A DNA stretch of 62,000 nucleotides, from contig CM022666.1 of the NCBI GenBank assembly GCA_012295275.1, forward strand, positions 5,816,058 to 5,878,057, in the 5' to 3' direction. The position numbers and the translations under genes are program-made. This document shows positions 51,299 to 62,000 of the stretch, in pieces. The notes beneath the pieces are model-generated. The model saw nothing but the letters and a program-made list of their open reading frames with translations. It did no database searches and was not told the DNA's origin. The stretch comes from Chrysomallon squamiferum. Lineage: Eukaryota; Mollusca; Gastropoda; Neomphalida; Peltospiridae. The stretch's first letter is position 1, and the number at the start of each line of letters is the position of its first letter.

Positions 51299-51919
51299 TA
51301 GCCAAAAACACCCTTGCCAATTTGCTGAAAGGTAGCCTGCAAAATTATTACAGAAAACAGACTGTTGAAAAATAGGCTATTCCGAAATCAAAAAAAAAAT
51401 AAAAAAAAAAGGAAAAAAAAATATGAAAATAAAATATATGCACCCAAAAATATTCCTTGTGGAACTGAAACAAAAGAACTGTTGAAATCTTTTTTCATAA
51501 CCAAACATGTTCTTATACCTGACACTACAAACAAAAGCCATATTTCACACACATGTGTGATGCTGGGAGAGAAAAAAAAAACACAAAAAAAACCCCCACA
51601 CAAGTCTACACAGTACATTAACATACCAGTTATCTACCTTGATAAAAGACAAGGATCAAAATGGCTGCCATCTTGTTTTAACCTTTGACATTTAGGGAAG
51701 CAGAGATTATCTTGGTGGGTGATGGCTCACAAAACAGAAAGCCCAGATTACAATAAACAGCGCAGGAAGCAGGTTGTTATGGAGAAAGTCGAGATTTCAT
51801 CAGCGGCTTCCATGCAAGAAATTAGCAGTCTGACGTCCCACAGAAATACCAAATGTAGCAACAGACATGGCTGGATAGGTGCAGGAAAGGAGGATATGTT
51901 TTAGCTGATGATGAACACT

Positions 51920-52335
51920 ATCAGTACTTATGTCATCACACACATGGTTTACAATCGTACAGACAATGTAAGAAGAAACCCACCACTTTCACAATACATT
52001 ACCTTTCTTTCAGGAAAGGGAAAGAAATGTTTTAGTTAATAATGGTATCAACATAGTTTTTTAATCTGTACTTATTATCATCATATATATGGTCTAGGAT
52101 CACACAGATAATGCAAAGAAATCCACTATAATTTTGAAATAAGTTACTCTTTATTCAAAAGAAAAAAGGAAACAAAAAAAAGATAAAATGCCTTAAGTTA
52201 GTAATGATATTCTTTTTATATGTGTCATGATGTATATGCCTGACAATGCTGCAGACAGAGTATGAAGAAACCAACCACTTATACAGTATGTTATTCTTTT
52301 GCAGAGAGGAACAATGGACATTTTTTACACACCTT
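51920..52335. repeat. Three diverged copies of a ~147-bp unit
   Basis: Each copy has a TCAT(C)A-rich start, a CACAGA(C/T)AATG or GCAGACAGAGTATG word (about 51958, 52105, 52250), then AAGAAACCCACCACTT, AAGAAATCCACTATAA or AAGAAACCAACCACTT. Each ends with a (C/G)TTACTCTTT-like word, and the first two with TTAGTTAATAATGGTA-like words. Divergence is considerable, so the array is old. Confidence 0.7.
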
Positions 52336-52394
52336 CAGACAAAGAGAAAACATCCATACAACAGACTGCAGAAAAGATTCAGTAGGCATTACAG

Positions 52395-52519
52395 GGGTGG
52401 AAAGAGAAAAAAACTCAGTAACTCCACTAAGAAGGGTTGATCTTGTTACTCATAGCACCTCAAAGAAAGAGTCTCTCAGCTGACTGTTGCAGGAAAGACC
52501 CCAAAATGATTGGAATGAG

Positions 52520-52551
<32 letters not shown>

Positions 52552-52625
52552 CTATGATTCCACTAACAAGGGTAGATCCTACTACCTCTAAGACCTCAAA
52601 GAAATGCTTAACCACCGAGTTACAT
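52395..52625 (-). repeat. Duplicated tRNA-like segment (possible old SINE pair)
   Basis: Two copies about 120 bp apart share AACTCCACTAAGAAGGGTTGAT versus TTCCACTAACAAGGGTAGAT, then ACCTCAAAGAAA. On the minus strand the left-lying copy at 52555-52625 reads AACTCGGTGGTTAAGCATTT, then GGTAGTAGGATCTACCC. These resemble the A-box and B-box regions of a tRNA-derived SINE at plausible spacing. An A run lies between the copies. The family is not identified and homology to tRNA is weak. Confidence 0.4.
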
Positions 52626-53986
52626 AGAGATAATCTTTCTAATTGCCAAAACCCTAAATCACCAATGAAGTTAAGCTGAACATCTGCCTGCAGTGAAAAA
52701 ACAAAAACAAGAAATTATTTTGCTTTCTGTTCGTTTTGGGGGATTTTTCTACATTTTAAAAAAAAAAATTTTTTTTTACCTCCACTCTCCTCTCCCCTCT
52801 TTCATGCTTTATGGGAAGAGAAATGAGAAAGTTGGATAGGGGGGGTGGACCCCCACAGTGATCACATGCAGTGGTTATTTCAGTGAATTATATACAGATA
52901 AAGTTTATGGCCCAACTTAAGCACTCCATTTAACACAGCAAGCCAGGCCGAAGAACAGCCAGGTTTTATTGCGTGTGTCATAAACATCATCATTACAGGT
53001 GTTGAAAGTTAAGTAATAGATGTTTAGACTGAGAATGTGTGTAAATATCACTGTATGTGTACATGCATGTGTGAATATTATTGTGCCTGTGTGTATGTGT
53101 ATGTGTGTGTTGATGAAATCACAATATATGTGGTTAAGTCTATGTTTAAGTGTGTGTGCATGTGTGAATAGTATTGTGTTTGAATGTATGTGTGTGAAAT
53201 CAGAACATACATTTCATCAAAATTATACATTTAAATTAACTACAATCAAAAACAGACAAACATTTACATATATGCATACATGTTCTCTGATCTATATAAA
53301 TATTCATAATTTCATACTCTGGCATCCATCCATCCATGCATGCATACATACAAACATACATCACACACAGACAGACACCCACAACATAAAAAACATACAC
53401 ATGTCATTATTAATTTAAAAAAATAATAATAATAATTTACAAATTTGTGCTTTCAGTGTTCTTAAGATTTTCTCAGTTTTAAAATTAAAAACACTTTTTT
53501 TAGCATTCTTAAAATATTAAGTTAACATATCTAATTCCAAACTACAAAAAGCCAAGGTTTTTTCTAATTTATTTCAAATATACATTTTCCTTCTTTTTTC
53601 ATTCTTCGGTTAAAAAAAATGTTTAAAAAAAAATTCAGCAGATTGTTTTCTGAAATTGATAGTCAAATTTTCAATCTTCTAAAAATACAGTTTTTCATTT
53701 AAAAAAAAAAAGATAGAAAAACAAGAGGAAACGGTTTTGAAAAAAAAAAAGAGAAGAAATAAATAAATATTTAAAAGGAATGACAATTTTTTTATTTTAA
53801 AACAGCTCTACTGGTGTTGTTAAAACCACACAAGCTTATTTTCTTACTGGTTATCTGAAGCCAAATTTAACATGATAAATCTGAAGTCTGAACTTAATCC
53901 GATTGCATTCCTTGTGTGTCTTAAGTCAGCCCGATATCTCAGTATCTATGTCTGGATAACTCATAAACTGGTGTAAAGATAGGCTC

Positions 53987-53988
<2 letters not shown>

Positions 53989-54051
<63 letters not shown>
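53989..54051. repeat. (GA)n microsatellite
   Basis: An uninterrupted GA tract. Purine-rich sequence continues to about 54320. Confidence 0.97.
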
Positions 54052-54056
<5 letters not shown>

Positions 54057-54294
54057 CAGGACTGTTTGAGAATGAGAGAAATTCTGAATGCAAAAAGAAA
54101 GGATGAAAAACTAAACAAATACAAAAGCACAATGAGAATATAAAGAGAAAGAAAGAAAAGAATTATTCACTGTGAAAAATTGAAAAATCTGGAAACAAAG
54201 AGTGCAGACATTCAGAGAGAAGGTAAAAGAAAAGAAAAATAGACAAATAATGTTAATACATAATGGAAAATAAAAGTAATAAATTAATAAGAGA

Positions 54295-54321
54295 AGAAAA
54301 GAGAAGAGAAGAGAGAGAGAG

Positions 54322-54377
<56 letters not shown>
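54295..54377. repeat. (GA)n(GT)n compound microsatellite
   Basis: GAGAA units and a short GA run switch directly into a GT run at about 54325-54377. Confidence 0.96.
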
Positions 54378-54379
<2 letters not shown>

Positions 54380-56091
54380 TGTGTTTAGTAATGACAAAAA
54401 AAAAAAACATGACAGAGAAAAACAGAAAAGGACATGGAATGGAAGGAAGGAAAAACTGAGATATTAAACTAAAATATAAAAAGAAGAAGGACAAAAAAAA
54501 AAAGAATAGAAATGAAAGTCAAAGGAACAAAATAAAACACCCCCCCAAAAAAAAAAAGAAAACAAAGAATTTAAAACATTTTAAATTAAAGCAAATGAAG
54601 CAAAAGAAAATGAAAAAAAAGAAGATAAAAAAAACAAAAATGCTTCTGGTGAAATCATTACAAGATGTATGGGCTTCAGCCTTGTTCTATTATGAAAATA
54701 AACTCAATACTCTTATGTAAACAAGGTTCCTGGGGGTCAAAACCCTCAACAGGCGTAAGGTGGTACACAGGTCTGTGACACTCTCATAGATCACAAACCA
54801 AATGACAGGCTGCAAGTCGACATCTCATGATTTCTAACTATATTACACGCATTTCGTTCCAGTCCACTTAATCTACGCCAAAGGAAAATTTCGGCTTTTC
54901 TCTGAAATACACACAGTCGTTGAAATTTTAAACTTCTTGACAACAATTACGTACAGCTTGTAATTATCTCTAACAACAGTGCGTATTGTTTGGTTGGAAT
55001 ATTTTTCCCGTGCGTTCACTTGCTTTCCCTCATATGCAGCTGTACCTCAGCCTCGTGTTTTGTTCAGAGTTATTCTTGGAGTTTGAAACAGGAATGCTAA
55101 ATTCAGTCATGTACTATACTACCTTGTAACTCTCAACCACTCAGTATACAGGTTATAAATATGTGTATGTGTGTGAGTGTGTGTGTGTGTGTGCATCTGT
55201 GTATATATGTATACACGTGTGAGTGTAGATGTCTGTATTTACATTTATATTTTATTACTGTACAAATGAGTCAGTTAAATTATAAATCAATATTGTTGTT
55301 AAAACAAGGAACAGTACATATTAAAAATGTAAAAAAAAAAGAGATAATGAATATGTTATGAAAACAATACCAAATTTATATATATATTGGCCAATATATA
55401 AAAGAGTCTTAAAAATAATGAAAATTAAAAAACTAAGATATCCAAAACATTAAAAACAGTTTTCAAAAGATGTGATCGCTGACTTAAGAACAGAAACAAT
55501 AAAACTGTGTTATTAAGATTCTGATTTCCTTGTTGGTGATGGCAACCATCAGGTGCTTCTGGAAGAAAATGACTACCTGTCAGTTTTTGTGAACATAGTT
55601 CTTTGAAGAATGGAAGCCAAAATCATATCAAAGAATTTGGGCAAGGACAGAAAGAGGTTAATTAAAACCTGTTACCAGGTTTTTACTGAAAAACCTACTT
55701 CGTTGTTACCTGATTACCATAGACAAAAATGTGAAAGAGAACAAAGAGAAAAAGGAGAATTGGGGGAAAAGGCTGGAAAAGGGAGAGAGGGAATGATAAG
55801 AAAGAATGATGGAAGGAATAAAGAAAGAAAGAAAAAATTGATAACAAATAAAGAGAAAACATGAAAAGAAGATAAAAGACAAAATATTTTTACAATGGAA
55901 AGACAGATGGAAACAGGAAAATAATAAGGTTAGCAAGAAATAGTATGACTGAGAAAATTAAGAAATGGATAAAGATAGACAGAAGGATGAACTACAAAGA
56001 AGGGAATGGGTAAGAAAAAAACAAGGATAGAATAACGAAAGAAAGAAAGGAATAGCAGGAAACAGAGAAAAATGACTCCCCAAAAATCTGA

Positions 56092-56135
<44 letters not shown>
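56092..56135. repeat. (AAT)n microsatellite
   Basis: About 14 AAT units at the end of a 350-bp purine-rich stretch. Confidence 0.95.
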
Positions 56136-56136
<1 letters not shown>

Positions 56137-56839
56137 GTAAAAAGGTGAAAGTGTTGTATTGAAGATTACAGAAATAATTAAATAAAGAAGAAACTTCTCG
56201 CCTGGTTCTTTTTATTGTTCACTTTCTTCATTACTTTAATAAGCCTCACACTAGTTCACGCATGGGTGATTTCAGAACAGGGACTTTCGGGGACACTTCT
56301 AACAAGAACAATGCACTCACTGCCACACACTCCTTCATGCATGAACGATTCTGTAAAAAGGGGGGGGATTTCAGGAACTCTTCTAAGCCAATAACAATTC
56401 ACTGACCCCCCCTCCCCACCCACACACAACATCCACCAGACTATCAAAGTATGAAAGGTCATGACCTAAGTCCAGATGGAATGTCTTTCATAAATTTGCA
56501 AACATCCAATGAGTCATATTTGATTGCTATCGATAACAAGGACACGAAGACAATTTTAATCTTCATTTCTGTAAAGGGGAAGGCAAGGAATTCGATACCT
56601 TTGGGCGAAACTGAACACAATGGTGGCAATTTACAGAGACCGGTTGGCGATGGTTGGCGATGTTCACGGTGCTACAGCATTGATCTTCACAACACTGTTG
56701 TGACTACTACCACTACCACATCGACGGTTTTCCCACTACTGCAGTGATGTTGACACCATAACAACAGCAGTGTACATATCACTACTATACCACTGAAAAT
56801 AGAAATACTGTACCAATCTTCCTATCACTGTTATGTGAC

Positions 56840-57075
56840 TATTCATACAAATACCATAACTAATGTTCACATCACTACCATGCCTATATTCATACACTAC
56901 TGTAGCAATGTTTATATCACTACTATACTGTTGTTCATAAAACCACTAAACCAATGTTCATACCACTACTATACCAGTATTCTTACTATTACCACCATAC
57001 CAATGTCTATACCATCATTACCATACTAATTTTCATACCACTACCATACCAGTGTTCATACTATTAGCATACTGA
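56840..57075. repeat. Degenerate ~24-bp tandem repeat (CCA-ATGTTCATACCACTAC type)
   Basis: Units such as CCAATGTTCATACCACTACT, CCAGTATTCTTACTATTACC and CCAATGTCTATACCATCATT follow each other every ~21-27 bp. More diverged ACCAC/ACTAC-rich sequence extends on both sides (about 56690-57135). Confidence 0.8.
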
Positions 57076-59179
57076 AGTTTACACCGTTACTTTAACAACA
57101 ATCACACCTACTTCTACTACTATTACTACCACAATGACATTCAAACCATTACCTCTCTGATGTTATTAACACCATTAGATTCAGTTTGTTACAATTCACG
57201 AGACTTTTTACAGTTTTTGAGTCCATTTTCACCTATTGCGTCAAGGTTTAAAGAAAATATGACACAAACTGGTTATTAGCTTAATACAGAGATTCACAAT
57301 CTTTAATCATACCAGGTGTTCTGTTTTAATAAAGAGTTAACAGTTTGATATCCATTTTCACTTATTATTTCATATTTTTAAATTAACAACTGATGTGGGT
57401 AAATTGTATTTAGGCTGTATGGCCTCTTCATATGGTGATATTTTGAATTTAAATTTATTTATAAGAAATATATAAACACGTAAATACAAATACTGTCAGG
57501 ATAAACTTTAAATTCAACATGGATTTTTTAAATGTTTGTATCATAAAACTAATTAAATGAAATATGGCTTTCTGTGAAACACATATATTTTGGCAGTCAT
57601 TCATATTTATACAAGTTAAGTAATAGCCAAAAGAAATAAATAATGACTGTTTTTTGGGGGGGATTAGGTTGTTTTTTTTAAAAGATTTCACATGAGATTT
57701 ATATTGAGTATTTTTTAATAGATAATGATATGTACATAGTGTACACTGCAAACACAATATCACAAAACTATTTTCACAGCCAAAGTTTTCAATGTCATTA
57801 TATTTCTCTACATGACATAACAGATTTACACAACACATTACAATCTCTATTTCAATATTTATACATTACAACAATACAACTTCATTGTTGTTGATTTGGT
57901 GTGATATTTGAACTTTGTAATTAATTCCAGGTAATTTCCTGGGTGGGCTTTAGGGATGGGGGTGAAGGGGTTTTAGATCATGATGGTTCATTTAAAATTA
58001 ATTTTGCTTTAACCAGCAGGAGATAGCGGTTATCGTCTTTGATTTACCATTTCATTGATTAATTTTAAATCTTATCTGCAGCACAAAATGAAGTGTAACA
58101 TAATTCACTATAAACATTCCAAATTTGATTTTTCAAATCTTCCAGTTAATTTGAAGTTCTTTTTAAGGAGGGGTTTAACAAAGAAGGGGGTATGATGTGT
58201 TCAAATTACAAAGCTACACTCATTTTTATTAAAATGGATTTTAATAATACCGTAAAATTGTATCTAGCTAGGGTGGTTGAATATTTTCATTGCTAATATC
58301 AGGTGTCGTATTATGTTCGATTTTTTCTCTCTAAAATTATCATTACTGGATAACAATGACGCACAGCATTGTTAGTCAACACATTTTGAAATTCAATTTA
58401 CAGCTAAGGTAAGATTTTGCAGTTGGATGGTTATTTTTATAAATTATTTGAATTACCTGGCAACAAACGATACAGAATAAGACATTAATCACAGTAGCAG
58501 AAGTTATTATGCGACTGAATGAGAATAATAAATTACTAAGTGTAACACATCTACCGCTCAGAATTTTGTTCTGAATACATTACAAGTGTAATATTTCTTA
58601 CAATTTCAGTCTGAATAATCCTTTATCTTGAATTTCTATTGACCATTGTTCCATGTAATCACAGTTAAAATACTTCGGTGGTTATTAAATTCAAGTAACA
58701 AATTTTGTTTTGGCCATTACTAAGCAATTTCATAGCTGGCTGATTGCTTTGTTCCAGTTTTTCCTGAGACTGTTGTCACCAGTGTAATTTTTGTTGTAAG
58801 GATAATGAAAGACTGAGTAAAATTATTATAGATAAATGAAGGCTTTGGAAAATGGTATAATATCCTATGAGCTGAATTTATTTTTATAATTCTGTCTCTG
58901 TGTGTTTGTGTGTGTGTATGTGTGTGAGTATGTGAAAATATGTGTTTATATATATGTGAATGTGTGTCTGTGAATGTGTGCATTTGTCTACATGTGTTTG
59001 TGGGTATGTGTATTTATAATATACATTTTCTAATGAACAGATATGTGTGTGTGTAGCTGTGTTTATGTGAATATTTATGTTAATATGTCATCTTTTTCTA
59101 TCTCTCACATACACGAATAAATGAACTAAACAAATGAAAATGAAATATAACAAAAACTCAAACAGTAACCAATTAACAT

Positions 59180-59280
59180 CTCTCTCTCTTTTTCTCTGTC
59201 ACTGTTTCCTCTCTTTCCCACACTCTCTCTCTCTCTCTCTCACACACACACAAAACACACACACAATGACACACACACGC
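59180..59280. repeat. (CT)n(CA)n tract just after a donor site
   Basis: CT units at about 59180-59239, then CACACACA and ACACAC to 59279. In the transcript it is UG-rich and then AG-rich, beginning about 25 nt after the donor of the CPQGYTCC exon. Confidence 0.95.
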
Positions 59281-59304
59281 ACAAATTCATATTTCTGTAC
59301 TCAC

Positions 59305-59463
59305 CATCAAATTTTTTCGTTCTTGATGAGAAGGTGGTTCTGATAAGTTTGTAGGCTTGGTTCAGCTGCTGCTCGTGTTCTTTCATACTTAGGTGTTTGA
59401 GTTTGCCCTCCATGTCACTGGTGCAGCAAGTGTATCCCTGGGGACAAACATCCAAATGATCTC
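59305..59463 (-). CDS. GPC4/6: Glypican exon (second coding exon expected): start of cysteine-rich domain
   Basis: This 159-nt internal exon has an acceptor ending in tttttgcag and a donor reading g|gtgagt. It enters in phase 1 (two bases, ga, completing a Gly or Arg codon; Gly fits the family) and leaves in phase 1. Its 52 full codons run from DHLDVCPQGYTCC to RTTFSSRTKKFD. The CPxxYTCC block with three cysteines and the downstream RTTF-S-R-KKFD segment are hallmarks of glypicans, and the CPQ-YTCC form matches the GPC4/6 branch. The reading frame stays open into both introns for a few codons, so the exon limits rest on the splice consensus, the phase fit with the next exon and family similarity. 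A GT/CA plus CT repeat starts about 25 nt inside the downstream intron. Confidence 0.93.
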
Positions 59464-62000
59464 CTGCAAAAATGTAAATTAGGTTAAAAATGTATTTACA
59501 ATCATTCTGAAGTACAAATTGTCACAAATTTGGTTTATATTTGGGAGTTGGGGGATTTCACAGTGTGTGATAATTAAATGAACTCTGAAAAATTAAATTT
59601 TATATATCGTTTACATTTTTCAGTTTATTTTTTAGTCTATCGCTATATGATAAATTTCACCTCACGAACATTTTTTTTTTTTTTTTTATTAAACTTTATT
59701 CAGTAATATACTGAAATCATCTGGGAAAAAAATTGTAATAAAATATCATTTGCATTTACATTTTCAGTCAAATTAATATAACATATGAGATAATTCAAGT
59801 GATTTTATAAATACTGTCAGTTTTTATTTTTCATATTAATTTAATTATATTCTAACTTGCACTTATTTATGTATATAATGACAGTATGAAAAAAATAATG
59901 TATTAAAAAAAAAAAATAATAACAAACAAATAAATAAAAATAAAAATTTATTTTAAATACTGAATTAATTATATTAATTTGTTACTTACATAATCAAAGT
60001 AGTTTCTCTTATTTTATATTAAAATGAAAATTTAAAACGTTACTTTATTTTGTTGTTTTTAATGAATTTTGTTCTGTTTATATATAATGGGCAAGTGATT
60101 CCATACCTAAAATATTACACTCATGTGACTAACTACAAAATTTTAAAATTTTATATTTTTATATTTAATCTTTTTTATTAATTGGTTATTATATATAAAA
60201 CATTGTAGTTGCATACATGTGTGTATTTGTGTTTGTGCAAGTGAAGGTATGTATGAGTGTATTTGTGTGCACATTTTAATAAAACAAAAAAAAAATAAAT
60301 GTCTATAAAAGAAAACAAAAAATAAAATAAATGTAAAAACTATAAAAAATAAAGAAATATTAATAACCCTTTCAAAAAAATAAAATAAAATAAAATAAAA
60401 TAAATAAATAAATATAATAACTGAATTAAACCAAAAAAAAAAGATAAATAATAATAAAAGATTAGAAGGAATATTAACTATATATATATATTTGTATGTG
60501 TATGTGTGTGTGTACATATACAGATTATATATAATCCCACCAATCTTTTAACAAATCTCTAATTAACTAAATCAGTCAAGCACATCATTCTACATTCCTC
60601 AAAAAAAAAAAAAAAAAAAAAAAAAAAATAATAATAATAAACAAAATAAACAAAATAAACAAAATTTAAAAAAATAAATAAATAAATAAATCCATATAAA
60701 AATAATAATAAATAAATAAATAAATAAATAAACCAACAACAACAACAACAAAACAAAAAAATGTCTAAAATGCACCATCACTTGTTAACAAAAGAAATCC
60801 CGAAAACTGATCCATAATCTATTTTACGTAGGAATTATTCGACCAGAAAGAAAAAAAAAAAAAAAAAACAACAAACAACACAGATCAACCTCTCCCACCA
60901 AATAAGTATAAAGTTACAATGCAATGAATGGAAAAATATGAAATGTCAAAAGAGACGGGCCACAAAGGCATGGGAAGCCAAGCTGAAGTTATTTCGACTC
61001 TGCACACTGGAAACCTTTATATTTATCTGAATTAACCATTCCCAGAGCAAATGACCCTTGACAAATGGGCCTGCTCCAAGCGTGTACAAATTCATTATGC
61101 ATTTCACAAAGCAGTTATTTGCTACTGTGAGAAACAAGTTGATCAAATGACAATTAAAATATATGAAACGGTTGCATGTGGTTATGAAGATAAATGCCTC
61201 TGATAAAAACAGATTAATGGTGTGTCTGATGATACAGATCGAGTATTATACATTTTAATTAGTATTGAGCTTTGGATTACTTTGTGTTCTGTATGTCAAA
61301 AATAGTATTCTGTAAGACTTGTTTATAAATCCAGTTATGATTCGTAATTTGTTTTCTGCGATAACTAATATCATTAAGACTGTTAAGATTATTTTTAAAT
61401 GAATTCCCCCATTACAAGATTATTTTGTTATAAGATTCATTATGTCTTAAAAACCGTTCCTTTAAAACTAAACTCCCATTGTGATTTGAAATTTTGTTTA
61501 TGGAAAATCCCATTGTGATCTGAAATTTTCTTTATGTAAAATTCCATTGTTGTTTAAAATTTTATTTATATAAAATTTCACTGTAGCACAAAATGTTCTT
61601 TATGTAATGTGTTCCATTTAGGCTGAATCATCCATTTAAATTAATTCCCAGTGCATTAATAAAACTTTGAAATGTTAAGGTGTATTTTCCAGCATCCAGT
61701 TTTGTATTCATTTATTTATTTTGCTACTAGGTTTATTACCACTTTTTATGTCTTCGAAATGATGCACATAAATATGCTATCTTTGTTTTTAATTATTAAC
61801 TTCTTTTTTTTTTTTCTTTTTTTATAATGAACATTTAGTTTTCTGCAAAAATCCCAATATAATGCTATAATCTAAATATTTAAAAAAAATTAAAAAAAAC
61901 AATTTACAAAAAAAACAATTCCTATTATTTAATTATTGATTTATCCTTGTACCAAAGCCCACAAAATATTGTCAATAAATTCATTTTCTAATACAAAAAA
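59464..62000 (-). other. Partial intron upstream of the first visible glypican exon
   Basis: At least 2.5 kb of intron continues past the right edge. It contains a T run near 59671, A-rich and AAAT/AATAA repeats at about 59905-59950 and 60290-60740, a poly(A) run at 60601-60627 and a short A run near 60850. Non-repetitive, more balanced sequence follows at about 60940-61300. No coding exon was recognised. The small open frame on the minus strand at 60946-61146 matches nothing I know. Confidence 0.85.
60290..60735. repeat. A-rich AAAT/AATAA repeats and poly(A)
   Basis: AATAAA runs near 60375-60415, an A run at 60601-60627, and AAAT runs at 60672-60690 and 60708-60731. Confidence 0.93.

Noticed and set aside
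56451-56747. 98-codon plus-strand frame in fairly complex sequence.
   Set aside because: No domain recognised, its end runs into ACTACC repeats, and no splice context was found.

Overview
This window looks like eukaryotic (animal) DNA: the interior of a single large gene on the minus strand, with no complete gene. Four exons together encode 283 contiguous codons of a glypican, a GPI-anchored heparan-sulfate proteoglycan core protein. By memory-based comparison it is closest to the GPC4/GPC6/Dally-like/knypek branch. In transcript order the exons are 59463-59305, 32335-31944, 20996-20831 and 5003-4873. All have consensus AG/GT splice sites and their phases join perfectly (1, 1, 0, 1, 0). The first exons (signal peptide) lie beyond the right edge. 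The last exons (rest of the core, heparan-sulfate attachment sites, GPI signal) lie beyond the left edge.

Everything else is intron: about 27.0 kb, 10.9 kb and 15.8 kb complete, plus partial introns at both ends. The introns are very AT-rich and extraordinarily dense in simple repeats: long (GA/TC)n, (CA/GT)n, AAT, AAAT, GTAT and GGAT tracts, and poly(A/T). They also hold several longer tandem arrays, most of them degenerate: a 26-bp minisatellite of about 50 units (42689-44022), four copies of a ~632-bp unit with a nearly invariant core (45228-47570), and ~185-bp, ~147-bp, ~110-bp, ~80-bp, ~47-bp, ~29-bp and ~24-bp repeats. A few tRNA-like patches could be old SINEs. No transposase or reverse-transcriptase ORF, tRNA, rRNA, CRISPR array or second protein gene could be supported. 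Most long open frames in the introns are translations of simple repeats (Ser-Leu, Arg-Glu, His-Thr, Ile-His-Pro-Ser).

Organism: the glypican sequence, long introns and microsatellite load fit a bilaterian invertebrate, and a mollusc or other lophotrochozoan is my best guess. The species cannot be fixed from this window.

How the parts work together: the pre-mRNA runs right to left. Several repeat tracts sit close to splice sites. A UG-rich tract lies just after the donor of the first exon here, and CA and UC tracts lie upstream of the third. Complementary (UC)n and (GA)n tracts within one intron could form long RNA duplexes. I found no convincing new biological system. The most unusual structures are the four-copy 632-bp array with its conserved hairpin-rich core, the 26-bp minisatellite and an almost perfect 85-bp foldback at 32960-33044.
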